Positions 17,176 through 26,215 of a stretch of 42,107 nucleotides of DNA are shown in pieces. How positions within the stretch are numbered: the first letter of the stretch is position 1; the number at the start of each line of letters is the position of its first letter. Origin of the DNA: JBPYCR01 sp051846915 (GTDB lineage: Bacteria; Bacillota; Bacilli; Bacillales; Amphibacillaceae); contig NZ_JBPYCR010000031.1 in the NCBI RefSeq assembly GCF_051846915.1, positions 1 to 42,107 of the forward strand, given 5' to 3'. Below the pieces are notes generated by a model that had not been told where the DNA came from, did not search any database, and saw only the letters and a list, made by a program, of their open reading frames with translations. Position numbers and translations under genes: made by a program.

Positions 17176-18309
17176 TCAGTTCACTTTTTTAACCATCCGA
17201 AAAAGCGGATACATCCGATGTTCCGTAAAATACTTTAGACGTAAAAGGGAGTAGATACCTCCATAAGAATGGCGTTTGATCAGTACACCAATAAGTCGCG
17301 CCTGCATTCGGTCTTTAAAAAACGGAATGTTTTCTCTTACTTCTTTATTGGAAATAATCGCATGGATGGTCTTCTTCTTCTGTGTCGCGGAAAGATCGCT
17401 GCCAGGGTGAAATAAATTATTGAGCACAAGAACAATACTGTTTGCAAAAATAAGCTGAACATATTCCTTATTCGCACCTGAATAGCTCACATTTTTTTGT
17501 AAAAAACGTTTAATTTCCTGATAGAGCATCAGTTGGTTTTGGAAAAGATTTTTGTTGAATTTGCTGGAAAGAGAGTGGTTATTTTCGATGGAATACAAAT
17601 ATAATGGATCACGAATAATGTTTACTCGCTGGCAATTTTCGATATACGCCAGATTAAATAGTAAATCCTCTCCCATTGAAAGATCCTCCCGAAATTGTAT
17701 GTGACGAGATTTAATTATGTCTGAAACGTATAATTTATTCCATAACGAAGGTAAAACAATATCGTAATAAAGCTTACCGATTTCGTTTAAAAATGTTGAG
17801 CGATTGAGAATGCCTTCTACTGCCGGCAAAATTTTTCTAATTGTTCCCGTTTCACCATTTACACGAATGGTGTACCCGCAAATAACGAAATCGATATCGC
17901 CCTCTGCCTCCATAGCTGCAACGAGTTTTTCCGTCAAATCCGGCTCAACCGTATCATCTGCGTCTACAAATTGAATAAAATCTCCTGTGGACGCTTGAAC
18001 GCCTTCATTTCTGGCAGATGAAGGGCCAGCATTTAGTTGATGAATCACTTTCATACGGGAATCCTTTAAGGCATATGCGTCACATATATCCCCGCTCTGA
18101 TCGGTTGAACCGTCATTGACTAAAATAATTTCCAAATCCGAATACGTTTGATTTAATACACTCGACAAGCAATTGTCCAGTACTTTTTCTGCATTATAAA
18201 TAGGTACAATAATGCTTACTAATGTTGATTTGTCCATTCGTTTCACCACACAATGATATTTTCCCTTGGGGTGTCTTTTTACTATTTTCATCGAGATCCT
18301 GCCCAACAC
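17176..18309 (-). CDS. GT2 family glycosyltransferase
   Basis: The 377-residue product has a GT-A domain at residues about 30-200: VSIIVPIYNAEKVLDNCLSS, ILVNDGSTDQSGDICD, NAGPSSARNEGVQ and the metal-binding FVDADD. The C-terminal 170 residues are a mostly helical region typical of GT2 enzymes that work on lipid-linked glycans. GTG 18309 is preceded by AAAGGAAG and lies one base after the stop of the Wzy-like gene, implying coupling. A later in-frame ATG (18237) would also give a full GT2 domain. It probably adds one sugar to the repeat unit exported by the adjacent flippase; the sugar is unknown. Confidence 0.86.
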   Translation of the reverse strand: MLGRISMKIVKRHPKGKYHCVVKRMDKSTLVSIIVPIYNAEKVLDNCLSSVLNQTYSDLEIILVNDGSTDQSGDICDAYALKDSRMKVIHQLNAGPSSARNEGVQASTGDFIQFVDADDTVEPDLTEKLVAAMEAEGDIDFVICGYTIRVNGETGTIRKILPAVEGILNRSTFLNEIGKLYYDIVLPSLWNKLYVSDIIKSRHIQFREDLSMGEDLLFNLAYIENCQRVNIIRDPLYLYSIENNHSLSSKFNKNLFQNQLMLYQEIKRFLQKNVSYSGANKEYVQLIFANSIVLVLNNLFHPGSDLSATQKKKTIHAIISNKEVRENIPFFKDRMQARLIGVLIKRHSYGGIYSLLRLKYFTEHRMYPLFRMVKKVN

Positions 18310-18310
18310 T

Positions 18311-19597
18311 TCAACTTCCTTTTATTGTCGGCTCCGACAATTCTTCTCCAACAAGTAAACCAATCGACACAAACAAAATCGCTACATACGTCATAACAGA
18401 AGGTGCGAACAGTACGTGCCCGGCCAGTAAAGAAATACCGAAACATAAACCAAGGGTAAGCAAAAAGGTTAAATACTCCAATGTCAGCAGCTTAAGCGAA
18501 AAGACTTTACGAGCAAGATATGCCAGTGGCAGCAGCAAAAGTAGGGTACCTATGATCCCGTAGCCAAAGAACAGATCAAAGAAATCCATTTCAATCGTTT
18601 TTGGATGGTCTTCGTAATCACCAGCAAACCCCATCCCAAATAGTTTTCGCATACTATCTGTTTGAATAAAGTTATCTTTCGTCGTATTGAAGTAAATGTT
18701 TCTCGAACTTAATACGCGTCCAATGAACGTATGTTTTGCGACCTCCACTTCCTTTTCTTCCATTCGAACCTGTTCAACTTGTTTCGGAGCAAAATCCACT
18801 TCCTTCGTGTTCGATGCAATAGGGGAAAAAGGGGCAAAGCTTATAAATAGAATAATGCTCGCAAAGAACAAGAGGTACGTTTTTTGCTGTAGTGTTTGGT
18901 TTTTATGTTTTAGTAATAAATAAACCCCGTTGAAAAATAAAAGGACGATTGCCCCGAGAAAAACCGTTTTTGTTCCAATCATCGGCACCATACTGACCAT
19001 TAAAATAAAAGCCAATTTTGTTGTAAATGTATCTGTTATGAATAGGTTAACAATTGTAAAACCAAGCAGGATAAGGACAATAACACTTAACTCATTTGCG
19101 GCATAAAACCACCCAGAATACCCACCCTTTAAATATGTATAGCTTGTAATATTTGTTTTTGTAATGATTGCCAGCCAAAAGCTTATTCCAATGATAAGAC
19201 TGACGACATTTATGGCCTTAAAAAGTAGCTCTCGATTAATTAGTTTCGAATCAATTAAAAGAATCGCTGCAAAAATCATCACAACATAGTAGCTCGTTTT
19301 TAACATAAAATTTACTTCTTCATAAAGAAGGTACGGGTGTTTCAGTAGTAAGTTAACGGCAGCCATTACCAAAATACCTGTAAAAGTAGCGATAAACATG
19401 CCCAGTAGTTTTTTATTGTGTGTGAACAGATACTTAAAAATAATAATGAACAAAATTCCAATGGTCATTGCTTTTACGAGTGCGCCGATGGATATTCTAG
19501 GAAGACCGTATTCCGTCGACAACGATGTAGCCATATCGATAACTGGCTGTATGATGATAAACAGAAAGATAATTAAATGAACCACAAACTTCACCAC
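18311..19597 (-). CDS. O-antigen ligase/polymerase-like membrane protein (Wzy type)
   Basis: The 428-residue protein has about 10-12 hydrophobic helices and one large external loop (about residues 265-340, containing SSRNIYFNTTKDNFIQTDS). That is the layout of Wzy polymerases and O-antigen ligases, which join or transfer lipid-linked repeat units outside the membrane. The GTG start has no good ribosome site, so the true start is uncertain. It heads a minus-strand group with GT2, pyruvyl transferase and flippase genes. Sequence divergence in this class is high; topology and context carry the call. Confidence 0.72.
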   Translation of the reverse strand: MVKFVVHLIIFLFIIIQPVIDMATSLSTEYGLPRISIGALVKAMTIGILFIIIFKYLFTHNKKLLGMFIATFTGILVMAAVNLLLKHPYLLYEEVNFMLKTSYYVVMIFAAILLIDSKLINRELLFKAINVVSLIIGISFWLAIITKTNITSYTYLKGGYSGWFYAANELSVIVLILLGFTIVNLFITDTFTTKLAFILMVSMVPMIGTKTVFLGAIVLLFFNGVYLLLKHKNQTLQQKTYLLFFASIILFISFAPFSPIASNTKEVDFAPKQVEQVRMEEKEVEVAKHTFIGRVLSSRNIYFNTTKDNFIQTDSMRKLFGMGFAGDYEDHPKTIEMDFFDLFFGYGIIGTLLLLLPLAYLARKVFSLKLLTLEYLTFLLTLGLCFGISLLAGHVLFAPSVMTYVAILFVSIGLLVGEELSEPTIKGS

Positions 19598-19796
19598 ATT
19601 TAATAAAATTTAGGATTGCACGCCTCAGAGCTGTCTTCCCACGTAGGAAGAACATCTGACTTCAATCCCAATTTAAAACCTCCATACGCTACAATTATGG
19701 ACAAAATTCGAGCATCTATTCAACCTGTCCTTATAATTCTCCTACCCACTGGTTATATTGAGTTACTACATCATGAACTTGGAAGGGGAATGGCAG

Positions 19797-20909
19797 TTGA
19801 AAATATTGCACCTAAATGCCGGAAATGAGACTGGTGGAGGCATGCATCATATTTTAAATCTGCTCAATCAATTTAATCGGGATGAATTTATTTTAGGCGT
19901 GCTGGAAAAAGGAGAACTTCTGAAAAGAGCAAATGAGATAGGAATCCGGACTGTTTATTTTCCGAATAAAACGCGAATGAGTATTCCACTCATGTATCAA
20001 TTGCAAAAATATATACGCAAAGAAAAAATAACGGTCATCCATACTCATGGCCCCCGTGCAAATGTGTATGCGAACTTTTTAAAAAGAATTTGTTCCTTTC
20101 ATTGGATTGTGACGGTGCATAGCGATCCGTGGCATGATTTTCGTGGAAAGGGACTGCGCGGTGAAGCCTTTACACGTTTACATGTACATGCGATTCGAAA
20201 TGCGGATAAAATTATTTCTGTTTCTAATACATATGAAGAAAAGCTGACAACAGCCGGCGTTCATGGGGAAAAAATGACGACGGCTTGGAACGGTATTGAT
20301 TTTAAGGAGGAAATAGGCGAAGAGTTTTATACAGAAGATAACATCAATAAGAACGACGATACTTTTATTTTTTTAAAAGTAGCCCGGCTGGAACCAGTAA
20401 AAGGGCATCAGATTGCACTAGAGGCATTTTCCGAGATCATAAAGGAAAAGGGGAATTGTCAGTTCATTTTAATCGGTGATGGACCTTTGCGCACGGAATT
20501 ACAAGCGTCCGCAAAAAGTCTTGGTATCGCTGAACATGTTCATTTTCTTGGACATCTTCAAGATCCCACACCTTATTATCACTTGGCCAACGTAAAAGTG
20601 TTGTCCTCATTTAGTGAAGGCTTCCCGCTCGTCTTGCTGGAAGCTGCCCGATCCAGAACACCGGTCATTGCAACAGATGTCGGAGGTGTCGGAGAACTTG
20701 TCCCTCATCAAGCGCTCGGATGGCGGATCAAGCCAGGAGATGTCAATGAATTAGTACAGGCAATGAAAGAAGCGCTCATTTTTCATCAAAATGGGTGGCT
20801 CGAAACAGTCGGAGAAAAATTTCATCAACATGCTGCTTCTCGATTTTCATTGGAGAAATTCGCCCAAAGCGTTTATAATGTATACCTAAGTGTAAAAGAA
20901 ACAAACTAA
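19797..20909 (+). CDS. GT4 family glycosyltransferase
   Basis: The 370-residue GT-B enzyme starts LKILHLNAGNETGGGMHHIL, has VIHTHGPRANVYA in the acceptor domain, and the donor-domain motifs KVARLEPVKGHQIALEAF, LIGDGPLR and the EX7E segment in SEGFPLVLLEAARSRTPVIATDVGG. I chose TTG 19797 because GGAAGGGG lies 8 bases upstream; the longer in-frame start at 19758 lacks a site. It sits 76 bases before tagO on the same strand and may be co-transcribed with it. It probably elongates the undecaprenyl-linked glycan; donor and acceptor are not evident. Confidence 0.86.
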   Translation: MKILHLNAGNETGGGMHHILNLLNQFNRDEFILGVLEKGELLKRANEIGIRTVYFPNKTRMSIPLMYQLQKYIRKEKITVIHTHGPRANVYANFLKRICSFHWIVTVHSDPWHDFRGKGLRGEAFTRLHVHAIRNADKIISVSNTYEEKLTTAGVHGEKMTTAWNGIDFKEEIGEEFYTEDNINKNDDTFIFLKVARLEPVKGHQIALEAFSEIIKEKGNCQFILIGDGPLRTELQASAKSLGIAEHVHFLGHLQDPTPYYHLANVKVLSSFSEGFPLVLLEAARSRTPVIATDVGGVGELVPHQALGWRIKPGDVNELVQAMKEALIFHQNGWLETVGEKFHQHAASRFSLEKFAQSVYNVYLSVKETN

Positions 20910-20985
20910 AGGTAGAAGCGGCCTTCCCTGCATAGCTATTGTCGAGAATGGGCGCTCGGGCACTTAAGAAAAACGGGGTGGCTAT

Positions 20986-22041
20986 ATGATTGAAATTACA
21001 CTGTTAGCCTTTATAACATGTATTGCAACACTGCTGTTAACGCCAATTTTTATTAAGTTTTCGTTGAAAATAAATGCAACGGATAAACCAAATCATCGAA
21101 AAGTTCATAAGGATCCAATTCCAACACTGGGTGGACTGGCTATATTTACTAGTTTTTTAATCGGCATTTTAATTCTTCAGCCGGTAAGTAATTATCACCT
21201 TTCCATTGTTTTCGGAGCATTCCTTATTATTGCGCTTGGCATATTGGATGATTTGTACAATTTATCACCTAAAGTTAAAATTATTGTACAGCTTGCTGCC
21301 GCTTTCCTTGTCGTGTTTTGGGGAGGATTGCAAGTTGAATTTATTAATTTGCCATTTGGCGGACAAGTCCAATTTGGAATACTGAGTACGGTCATTACAA
21401 TTTTATGGATTGTCGGTATAACAAATGCCATCAACCTTATCGATGGTCTTGACGGCCTGGCAGCAGGTGTTTCAACCATTGCTTTATTCACCATTGCCGG
21501 AATGGCAATCATTATGGGTGATGTTTATGTAGCAACGATGGCGCTCATTTTATTTTTTAGTACGCTCGGATTTTTGCGGTATAACTTTTATCCAGCAAAA
21601 ATATTCATGGGTGACACCGGCGCTATGTTTTTAGGATATATGATTTCTGTACTCTCATTGCTCGGTTTTAAAAATGTAACGGTTATTTCTTTTATTATCC
21701 CTATTTTCATATTGGGCGTACCCATTTCCGATACATTGATTGCAATGGTGCGCAGGTTTATTAATAAACAACCGATATCGAGTCCGGACAGTTCGCACCT
21801 GCATCATCGTCTCATCAAATTCGGATTAACGCATAAACAAACGGTGCTATTTATCTATGCATTAAGTGCACTTTTCAGTGTCGCTGCGATTTTATTTTCC
21901 ATGACAACGATTTGGGGTTCTATCCTCATTATTGTAATAACGTTGTTTGTTGTTCAATTTTTAATTGAAAATCTCGAATTGATCAACAGCAACTTTAAAC
22001 CAATTACGTATCTCGTAAAAGTATTACGGCAAAAGCCATAA
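20986..22041 (+). CDS. tagO: Undecaprenyl-phosphate N-acetylglucosaminyl-1-phosphate transferase
   Basis: The 351-residue polytopic protein (about 10-11 helices) belongs to the MraY/WecA/TagO family. It has PTLGGLAIF, the DDLYNLSPK aspartates (ILDDLYN), NLIDGLDGLAAG, FMGDTGAMFLGY and the SSHLHHRLIKFG cytoplasmic loop with catalytic-site histidines. TagO transfers GlcNAc-1-phosphate to undecaprenyl phosphate, the first committed step of wall teichoic acid and several other glycopolymers. TagA, LCP and CDP-polyol transferase genes nearby fit this. GGGGTGG precedes the ATG. The paired terminator downstream separates it from the convergent LCP gene. Confidence 0.92.
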   Translation: MIEITLLAFITCIATLLLTPIFIKFSLKINATDKPNHRKVHKDPIPTLGGLAIFTSFLIGILILQPVSNYHLSIVFGAFLIIALGILDDLYNLSPKVKIIVQLAAAFLVVFWGGLQVEFINLPFGGQVQFGILSTVITILWIVGITNAINLIDGLDGLAAGVSTIALFTIAGMAIIMGDVYVATMALILFFSTLGFLRYNFYPAKIFMGDTGAMFLGYMISVLSLLGFKNVTVISFIIPIFILGVPISDTLIAMVRRFINKQPISSPDSSHLHHRLIKFGLTHKQTVLFIYALSALFSVAAILFSMTTIWGSILIIVITLFVVQFLIENLELINSNFKPITYLVKVLRQKP

Positions 22042-22142
22042 CAGAAAAACGTTAATTAACATGGAACGTGGAACGGGTTTTTCTGAAGAAATCACTGGAT
22101 TTATTTAGGTCAAGCTAGCACGGGCTACAAGTCCACAAAAAC

Positions 22143-22186
22143 AAAAAGCGCGCATCCGCCTTAAATTAAGCGAATGCGTGCTTTTT
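22143..22186. terminator. Bidirectional terminator between tagO and the LCP gene
   Basis: AAAAAGCGCGCATCCGC pairs with GCGAATGCGTGCTTTTT across TTAAATTAA, with A- and T-runs on either side. It can serve both convergent transcripts. Confidence 0.85.
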
Positions 22187-23213
22187 AGTTTTCCGTTGCT
22201 GATTCGGTCATGGTGTCTGTGTTAGTGGCAGGTGTAATTTCCAAATGCTGCTGTAACGTATTTTTTGTTTCACCGAGGGCTATTTCGTCCAGCTGCCAAT
22301 AATACGTTTTATTCGGCTTGTAATCCGTACCTTCCAAAGTAAGTGTTTCTACAGCCAAATTTTTCCCACTTGTACCGTATTGAATAAAGCTTTTCATTTC
22401 ATTGAATGTCATATTTGTCTTCATATTCCCGCCGACAGCGTTAATAATATCATCATATTTTAAGATGGAGTCCAATGAAACGGCTCGATCCAACAATGCT
22501 TTAATAATTTCCTGCTGCCTTTTTCCGCGTTCAATATCATTATCCAATTTTCTCGTACGTGCCAGGGCAAGTGCTTCTTCCCCGTTTAAATGCTGCTCTC
22601 CAGGATAGAGATGGATCGCGTTCGCTCTATCTTTAGAATCTTGTTCTTTCAATTCATAAGGAACGTCTACGTTTATTCCGTCAACTGCATCCACCATTTC
22701 CATGAAAGCTTCAAAATTAACCCGTGCATAATAATCAACTGGAATATCGAGTAGCTGTTCAACGGTTTCCATCGTAGCTTCAGGTCCGCCATAAGCATGC
22801 GCATGGTTGATTTTTGTTTCATAACCGACTTCAGGTATATAAACATATGAATCCCGAGGAATACTTAATAATTTCACGCTTTTATCATCTTTATTCAATG
22901 TAGCAAGCATCAACGTATCCGTACGAGCGCTATCTTCATTCGCTCGTTTTTCACTGGAATCAACACCCATGATTAAGACGGAGACATTGTCAAACTTCGG
23001 ATCAACAAGCTTATCGCGAAGATCCGATTTTTCCCGGTCTTGCCCATCATGCGCATCCGAAAAAACACTTTTTGCTTCAATGTACAGGTACGTTCCATAT
23101 AAAGCGACTGCAAAAAAAGCAATAAGGAGTGGTATTAAAATGAAATAAGCCCGCTTTCTAAATCGCGACTTCCTCCTTTTTACTCGTGATTGTGTATTTT
23201 TATTGTTAGCCAT
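22185..23213 (-). CDS. LytR-CpsA-Psr (LCP) family wall-polymer ligase, TagU-like
   Basis: The 342-residue protein has a basic cytoplasmic N-terminus (KNTQSRVKRRKSRFRKR), one membrane helix (about 24-46) and an extracellular LCP domain: SVLIMGVDSSE, ARTDTLMLATLN, LLSIPRDSYVYIP, INHAHAYGGPEATMETVEQL, YPGEQHLNGEEALALARTR and IERGKRQQEIIKALL. The conserved arginines and aspartates of these motifs bind the polyprenyl-pyrophosphate. LCP enzymes transfer undecaprenyl-linked teichoic acids or capsules to peptidoglycan. AAGGGAGA precedes the ATG. It is divergent from tagA, consistent with a role in finishing the polymer that TagO/TagA start. Confidence 0.92.
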   Translation of the reverse strand: MANNKNTQSRVKRRKSRFRKRAYFILIPLLIAFFAVALYGTYLYIEAKSVFSDAHDGQDREKSDLRDKLVDPKFDNVSVLIMGVDSSEKRANEDSARTDTLMLATLNKDDKSVKLLSIPRDSYVYIPEVGYETKINHAHAYGGPEATMETVEQLLDIPVDYYARVNFEAFMEMVDAVDGINVDVPYELKEQDSKDRANAIHLYPGEQHLNGEEALALARTRKLDNDIERGKRQQEIIKALLDRAVSLDSILKYDDIINAVGGNMKTNMTFNEMKSFIQYGTSGKNLAVETLTLEGTDYKPNKTYYWQLDEIALGETKNTLQQHLEITPATNTDTMTESATEN

Positions 23214-23405
23214 AAATGTATTCTCCCTTTATAATTCATGAAAATCGTTGAAGCACGTGAGTAAAAAATTTAAAATTTCATTTGTAGAAAAAGAAAGCGT
23301 GCAAGTGGTGTTCGTCATTTTAATATTTACATAACAAAATGATGTATTTAAACAATAGGAAAGGTAAATCTTTCATGATATGCTAAATCCATAAATATCG
23401 TTCTT

Positions 23406-23430
23406 ATTATAACACAGTTTTACATAATAC
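23406..23430 (-). promoter_or_regulatory. Extended -10 promoter candidate for the LCP gene
   Basis: On the minus strand TGTTATAAT gives an extended -10 (TATAAT at 23411-23406). No good -35 is present, as is common with TGn promoters. Confidence 0.5.
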
Positions 23431-23484
23431 ATTTTATTATTATACTATGAATTGCCGTAATCGTAAAATTAAATTTATATTACA

Positions 23485-23511
23485 TGTGGGGTTTAGTGTG
23501 TATGTTATAAT
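23485..23511 (+). promoter_or_regulatory. Extended -10 promoter candidate for tagA
   Basis: TGTTATAAT (TATAAT at 23506-23511) faces tagA, giving a leader of about 170 bases. Several TTTACA/TTACAT-like hexamers lie between this and the opposite promoter. They resemble PhoP half-sites, but the A/T richness makes this weak. Confidence 0.45.
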
Positions 23512-23684
23512 TCTCCTGAATTACGTTAGAAAATCGGCGTCCGGATAGCAGTAATAAAAGTTGACGATGCTGACTATCGTATGAAAAAGTGTAGAGAGTT
23601 GCGATTCAAGCGGAAAAGTATAATTTCACACATTTTACTATTCACAATGCCATATCGATTATAAAGGAAAGAGGTTTACGGATT

Positions 23685-24413
23685 ATGAAACAGCCTAAAA
23701 CTGTATCAATTATGGATATTCCATTTACAAATAGTACAAGAGAAGAATTACTAAATGACAAACTAATACCAGCAGTTCGTCGAGGGGAAAAATGTTTTGT
23801 CGTAACAGCGAACCCTGAAATTGTCATGAAAACAAGGGAAGACGTTTCTTATAAAAACGCGGTAAAAGCTGCTGATTACATTGTACCTGATGGTGCCGGA
23901 ATTTTAGTTGCGGCAAAACATCAAAATGAACCGCTCCAGGAACGGATTCCCGGCTATGAACTGATGCTCGATTTGCTGGCTTCTGGAAATCAACATCAGT
24001 GGAGCTGTTACTTTTTAGGTGCATCAGAAGAAGTAAACCAAAAAGCGGTTGATGAGATTCAGCATAAATTTCCCGATATAAAAATCGCCGGCCGTCAGCA
24101 CGGATTTTTTGAAATGAACAGTACCGAAATACCAACCGCTATCCGACAAGCAGCACCCGATATGGTTTTTGTAGCACTAGGTCTCCCAAGACAAGAACAA
24201 TGGATTGCTTCTCATTTCGATGAATTTTCAAAGGGGTTGTTTATGGGTGTCGGCGGCAGCTTTGATGTATTGGCAGGAGAGGTAAAACGAGCACCAAAAA
24301 TATGGATTAAATGGAACTTGGAATGGATGTATCGTTTAATCAAACAACCAATGCGCATCAAACGCATCATAAAAGTATTCGAATTCATCATCCGGATCTA
24401 TTTGAAGAAATAG
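23685..24413 (+). CDS. tagA: WecG/TagA/CpsF family N-acetylmannosaminyltransferase
   Basis: The 242-residue product is a GT26 enzyme that adds ManNAc to undecaprenyl-PP-GlcNAc, making the linkage disaccharide of wall teichoic acid. It has FVVTANPEIVMKTRED with T41, the catalytic aspartate D69 in DYIVPDGAGIL, RIPGYELM, FVALGLPRQEQWI and GVGGSFDVLAGEVKRAP. The C-terminal basic, amphipathic helices (KWNLEWMYRLIKQPMRIKR) are the membrane-docking appendage of the family. AAAGAGG lies about 12 bases before the ATG. It is divergent from the LCP gene and close to tagO, so the first two steps and the last step of the pathway are grouped. Confidence 0.92.
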   Translation: MKQPKTVSIMDIPFTNSTREELLNDKLIPAVRRGEKCFVVTANPEIVMKTREDVSYKNAVKAADYIVPDGAGILVAAKHQNEPLQERIPGYELMLDLLASGNQHQWSCYFLGASEEVNQKAVDEIQHKFPDIKIAGRQHGFFEMNSTEIPTAIRQAAPDMVFVALGLPRQEQWIASHFDEFSKGLFMGVGGSFDVLAGEVKRAPKIWIKWNLEWMYRLIKQPMRIKRIIKVFEFIIRIYLKK

Positions 24414-24435
24414 CATCGCTGCCTAGATCCAGGTG

Positions 24436-24490
24436 CTGTGATAAAATCGTCGTGTGCGCTGATAAAAATTTCACAATCGCTGAGAGCAGT
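24436..24490. repeat. Short 21-bp repeat array D (CGCTGATAA core)
   Basis: Three units with cores at 24436 (CTGTGATAA), 24457 (CGCTGATAA) and 24478 (CGCTGA), 21 bases apart, lie directly after the tagA stop codon. They match arrays A-C in motif, orientation and period. Confidence 0.65.
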
Positions 24491-24673
24491 TTCACTAGAA
24501 ACACACCCACCTTCATCCCTCTCCATAGAAAAAACACTCCTTATACATAAGCAATATTAGTAAGTACATCCAACAAATCATTTCACTGGATAATTTCCAA
24601 ATAAAACTTTATTTATTAATGCCCCCTAATCCCGATTCACAACGATTGTAATGGTGAAGGGAGGTGGCACATC

Positions 24674-24898
24674 ATGGCAGTAGCAGATTTAATGAATTCG
24701 CAGCTGCGTTTGATTCTCGATGACGGCGAGGACATGTTCACGGGGGAAACGATCTATAAAACGAAAAGCTTCAACAACGTGAAAACGAGCGCAACTGCAG
24801 ATCAATTGTACACCGTAGCAACAGCAATGACAGATTTGCAGGAACGTCCGCTTTACCAATTACAGCGGAAGGACAGCTCCGATATCCGAGAAGCATAA
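24674..24898 (+). CDS. DUF1659 family small protein
   Basis: The 74-residue protein matches the DUF1659 pattern: an N-terminal SQLRLILDDGED segment and KTKSFNNVKTSATADQLYTVA followed by a short region ending LYQLQRKDSSDI. GGGAGGTGG precedes the ATG. It is the first of a recurring trio in Bacillaceae (DUF1659, DUF2922, YvrJ). It has no signal peptide or membrane segment. Function is unknown. Confidence 0.85.
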   Translation: MAVADLMNSQLRLILDDGEDMFTGETIYKTKSFNNVKTSATADQLYTVATAMTDLQERPLYQLQRKDSSDIREA

Positions 24899-25116
24899 CA
24901 GCTTTTCGGATCGGACAAGTGAGCTGAGTGAGGAGCGGCTTACTTTGCAGCATCTCGAGGCGGAAGAAAGCTACCCATATTGAATTTGTTCGGGAAGAGT
25001 TGAACTAACCGAGCGAGAAGCAAATTTGCATTCGAAAAAGTGCGATGAGGCAGTAGAGAAGAAGATATCTTTAGAATTCCGGGAGGAAATTATATGAGCG
25101 AAAGGAGGGATTAAAC

Positions 25117-25332
25117 ATGAAAAAGCTAGAATTAAAATTTGAAAATGAGGATGGAAAAACGGTAACATATTCGCTTGAAAAGCCAATTGAGCCAGTTGAT
25201 GCTGCTGCAGTAAAGGCAGCGATGAACGAAATCATTACGCAGGATGCATTCACATCCACTGGTGGTGATCTCGTCGCCATCAAAAGCGCCCGTGTCGTTG
25301 AGCGAACGGTGGAGGATATCGATTTGCCGTAA
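25117..25332 (+). CDS. DUF2922 family small protein
   Basis: The 71-residue protein matches DUF2922: KLELKFENEDGKTVTYSLEKP, then PVDAAAVKAAMNEII and a C-terminal ARVVERTVEDIDLP. A strong AAAGGAGGG precedes the ATG. It lies 218 bases after the DUF1659 gene. Both families share the pattern of a short beta-rich start followed by a helix. Function is unknown. Confidence 0.87.
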   Translation: MKKLELKFENEDGKTVTYSLEKPIEPVDAAAVKAAMNEIITQDAFTSTGGDLVAIKSARVVERTVEDIDLP

Positions 25333-25438
25333 GGAGTTAAGGAGGTTCGGGAAGATCTGGGGGGATTTAAATTTCCTCGAACCGCATCTCTTGTAGAGGA
25401 ATTAACTTTATAGTATTCATTAGATAAATAAACAAGCT

Positions 25439-25467
25439 GTTGCGCTCCGCTCAATTCGGAGTGCAAC
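25439..25467 (+). terminator. Hairpin after the DUF2922 gene
   Basis: GTTGCGCTCCG pairs with CGGAGTGCAAC across CTCAATT, followed by AATTATCTT. The U-run is weak. Confidence 0.5.
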
Positions 25468-25480
25468 AATTATCTTAAAG

Positions 25481-25506
25481 ATGGAGGAGACTTTCCTCCA
25501 TTTTTC
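25481..25506 (+). terminator. Rho-independent terminator
   Basis: ATGGAGGA pairs with TCCTCCAT across GACTT, followed by TTTTT. Together with the preceding hairpin it closes the DUF1659/DUF2922 transcript. I see no gene in the rest of 25507-25760. Confidence 0.75.
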
Positions 25507-25760
25507 GTTTAATCGGATTGTTTGTTGATGGATTGAGATCACCATCGATTGGTGAAATGTGAGGACCGCGCATCAACAGGAAAAGACCGCGCGTCAAAGT
25601 TGATTCTTCCCGTTCCACAAATTAATTCATAGATTTCCAAGTAACTTTACAATCGTTTCGCTAATGAGCAACATTCAAGCAAAGGATTTTTATCGCTAAC
25701 AGTTAATAAATTTTACGTGCTTGTAGCCGTACGACAAAAATAAGAATGGAGGGGTGTTCA

Positions 25761-25895
25761 GTGGAGACATGGTATTCATTTGTGACAGAAGTAGGTTTTC
25801 CGATTGCGGTTACCTTTTATTTGTTACACCGTATTGAGGGAAAGCTGAATATATTGATCGAATCAATCCGTGGTCTGCCTGAGAAGATGAAATGA
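25761..25895 (+). CDS. YvrJ family small membrane protein
   Basis: This 44-residue protein begins with GTG preceded by GGAGGGG. The sequence starts METWYSFVTEVGFPIAVTFY, a single membrane helix with the aromatic start and Pro-Ile core of the YvrJ family. It continues with LLHRIEGKLNILIESIRGLPEKMK, a charged amphipathic helix. It completes the DUF1659/DUF2922/YvrJ set. Function is unknown. It may be membrane-anchored, with the C-terminus cytoplasmic. Confidence 0.8.
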   Translation: METWYSFVTEVGFPIAVTFYLLHRIEGKLNILIESIRGLPEKMK

Positions 25896-26038
25896 TCACG
25901 TCGGAAATACGCATCGAAGATATCCACATGTTCACGAAAACTTCGATGTATAATTTTTACAGGTAAAAAGGATTTTGAATACTGGGTTGGAAAGCGCATG
26001 TACTGTGAGAATATTCGTGAAAACTATACACATATTTT

Positions 26039-26067
26039 ATGTACAACTTCGCTTTTTATGGTATACT
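26039..26067 (+). promoter_or_regulatory. Antitoxin RNA promoter, copy 1
   Basis: TATACT at 26062-26067 has ATGTAC 17 bases upstream. It aligns with TATAAT in copies 2 and 3, about 400 bases on. Confidence 0.55.
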
Positions 26068-26073
26068 AATAGT

Positions 26074-26215
26074 AGAAATTCATACACTATAAAAACCGCT
26101 CCATGCTGATACATGGAACGGTTCCAACAGACCAACCCCATCAAAAGGGGTAGGCGCCTTGTAGGAAAATAATCCCTCAGCGCTGGGACAAAGCACATGA
26201 GGGATTATTTGTTAC
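26074..26215 (+). ncRNA. Antisense antitoxin RNA, type I toxin-antitoxin copy 1
   Basis: A roughly 140-nt untranslated transcript is predicted from the promoter before it to the bidirectional hairpin at 26168-26210. It contains a strong hairpin (AACCGCTCCATG paired with CATGGAACGGTT), a second small stem (CCCC...GGGG) and the hexamer TAGGCG at 26151-26156. That hexamer is complementary to the ribosome-site/start region of the convergent toxin mRNA, and the 3' ends of both RNAs overlap in the terminator. This is the layout of Fst/RNAII-type and TxpA/RatA-type systems. Prediction only. Confidence 0.65.
26168..26210. terminator. Shared bidirectional terminator, toxin-antitoxin copy 1
   Basis: AATAATCCCTCA pairs perfectly with TGAGGGATTATT. 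On the minus strand the toxin stop codon lies inside the stem. Confidence 0.8.

Noticed and set aside
24311..24550. A 79-codon frame overlapping the end of tagA
   Set aside because: It shares most of its length with tagA in another frame and then crosses array D; no ribosome site.
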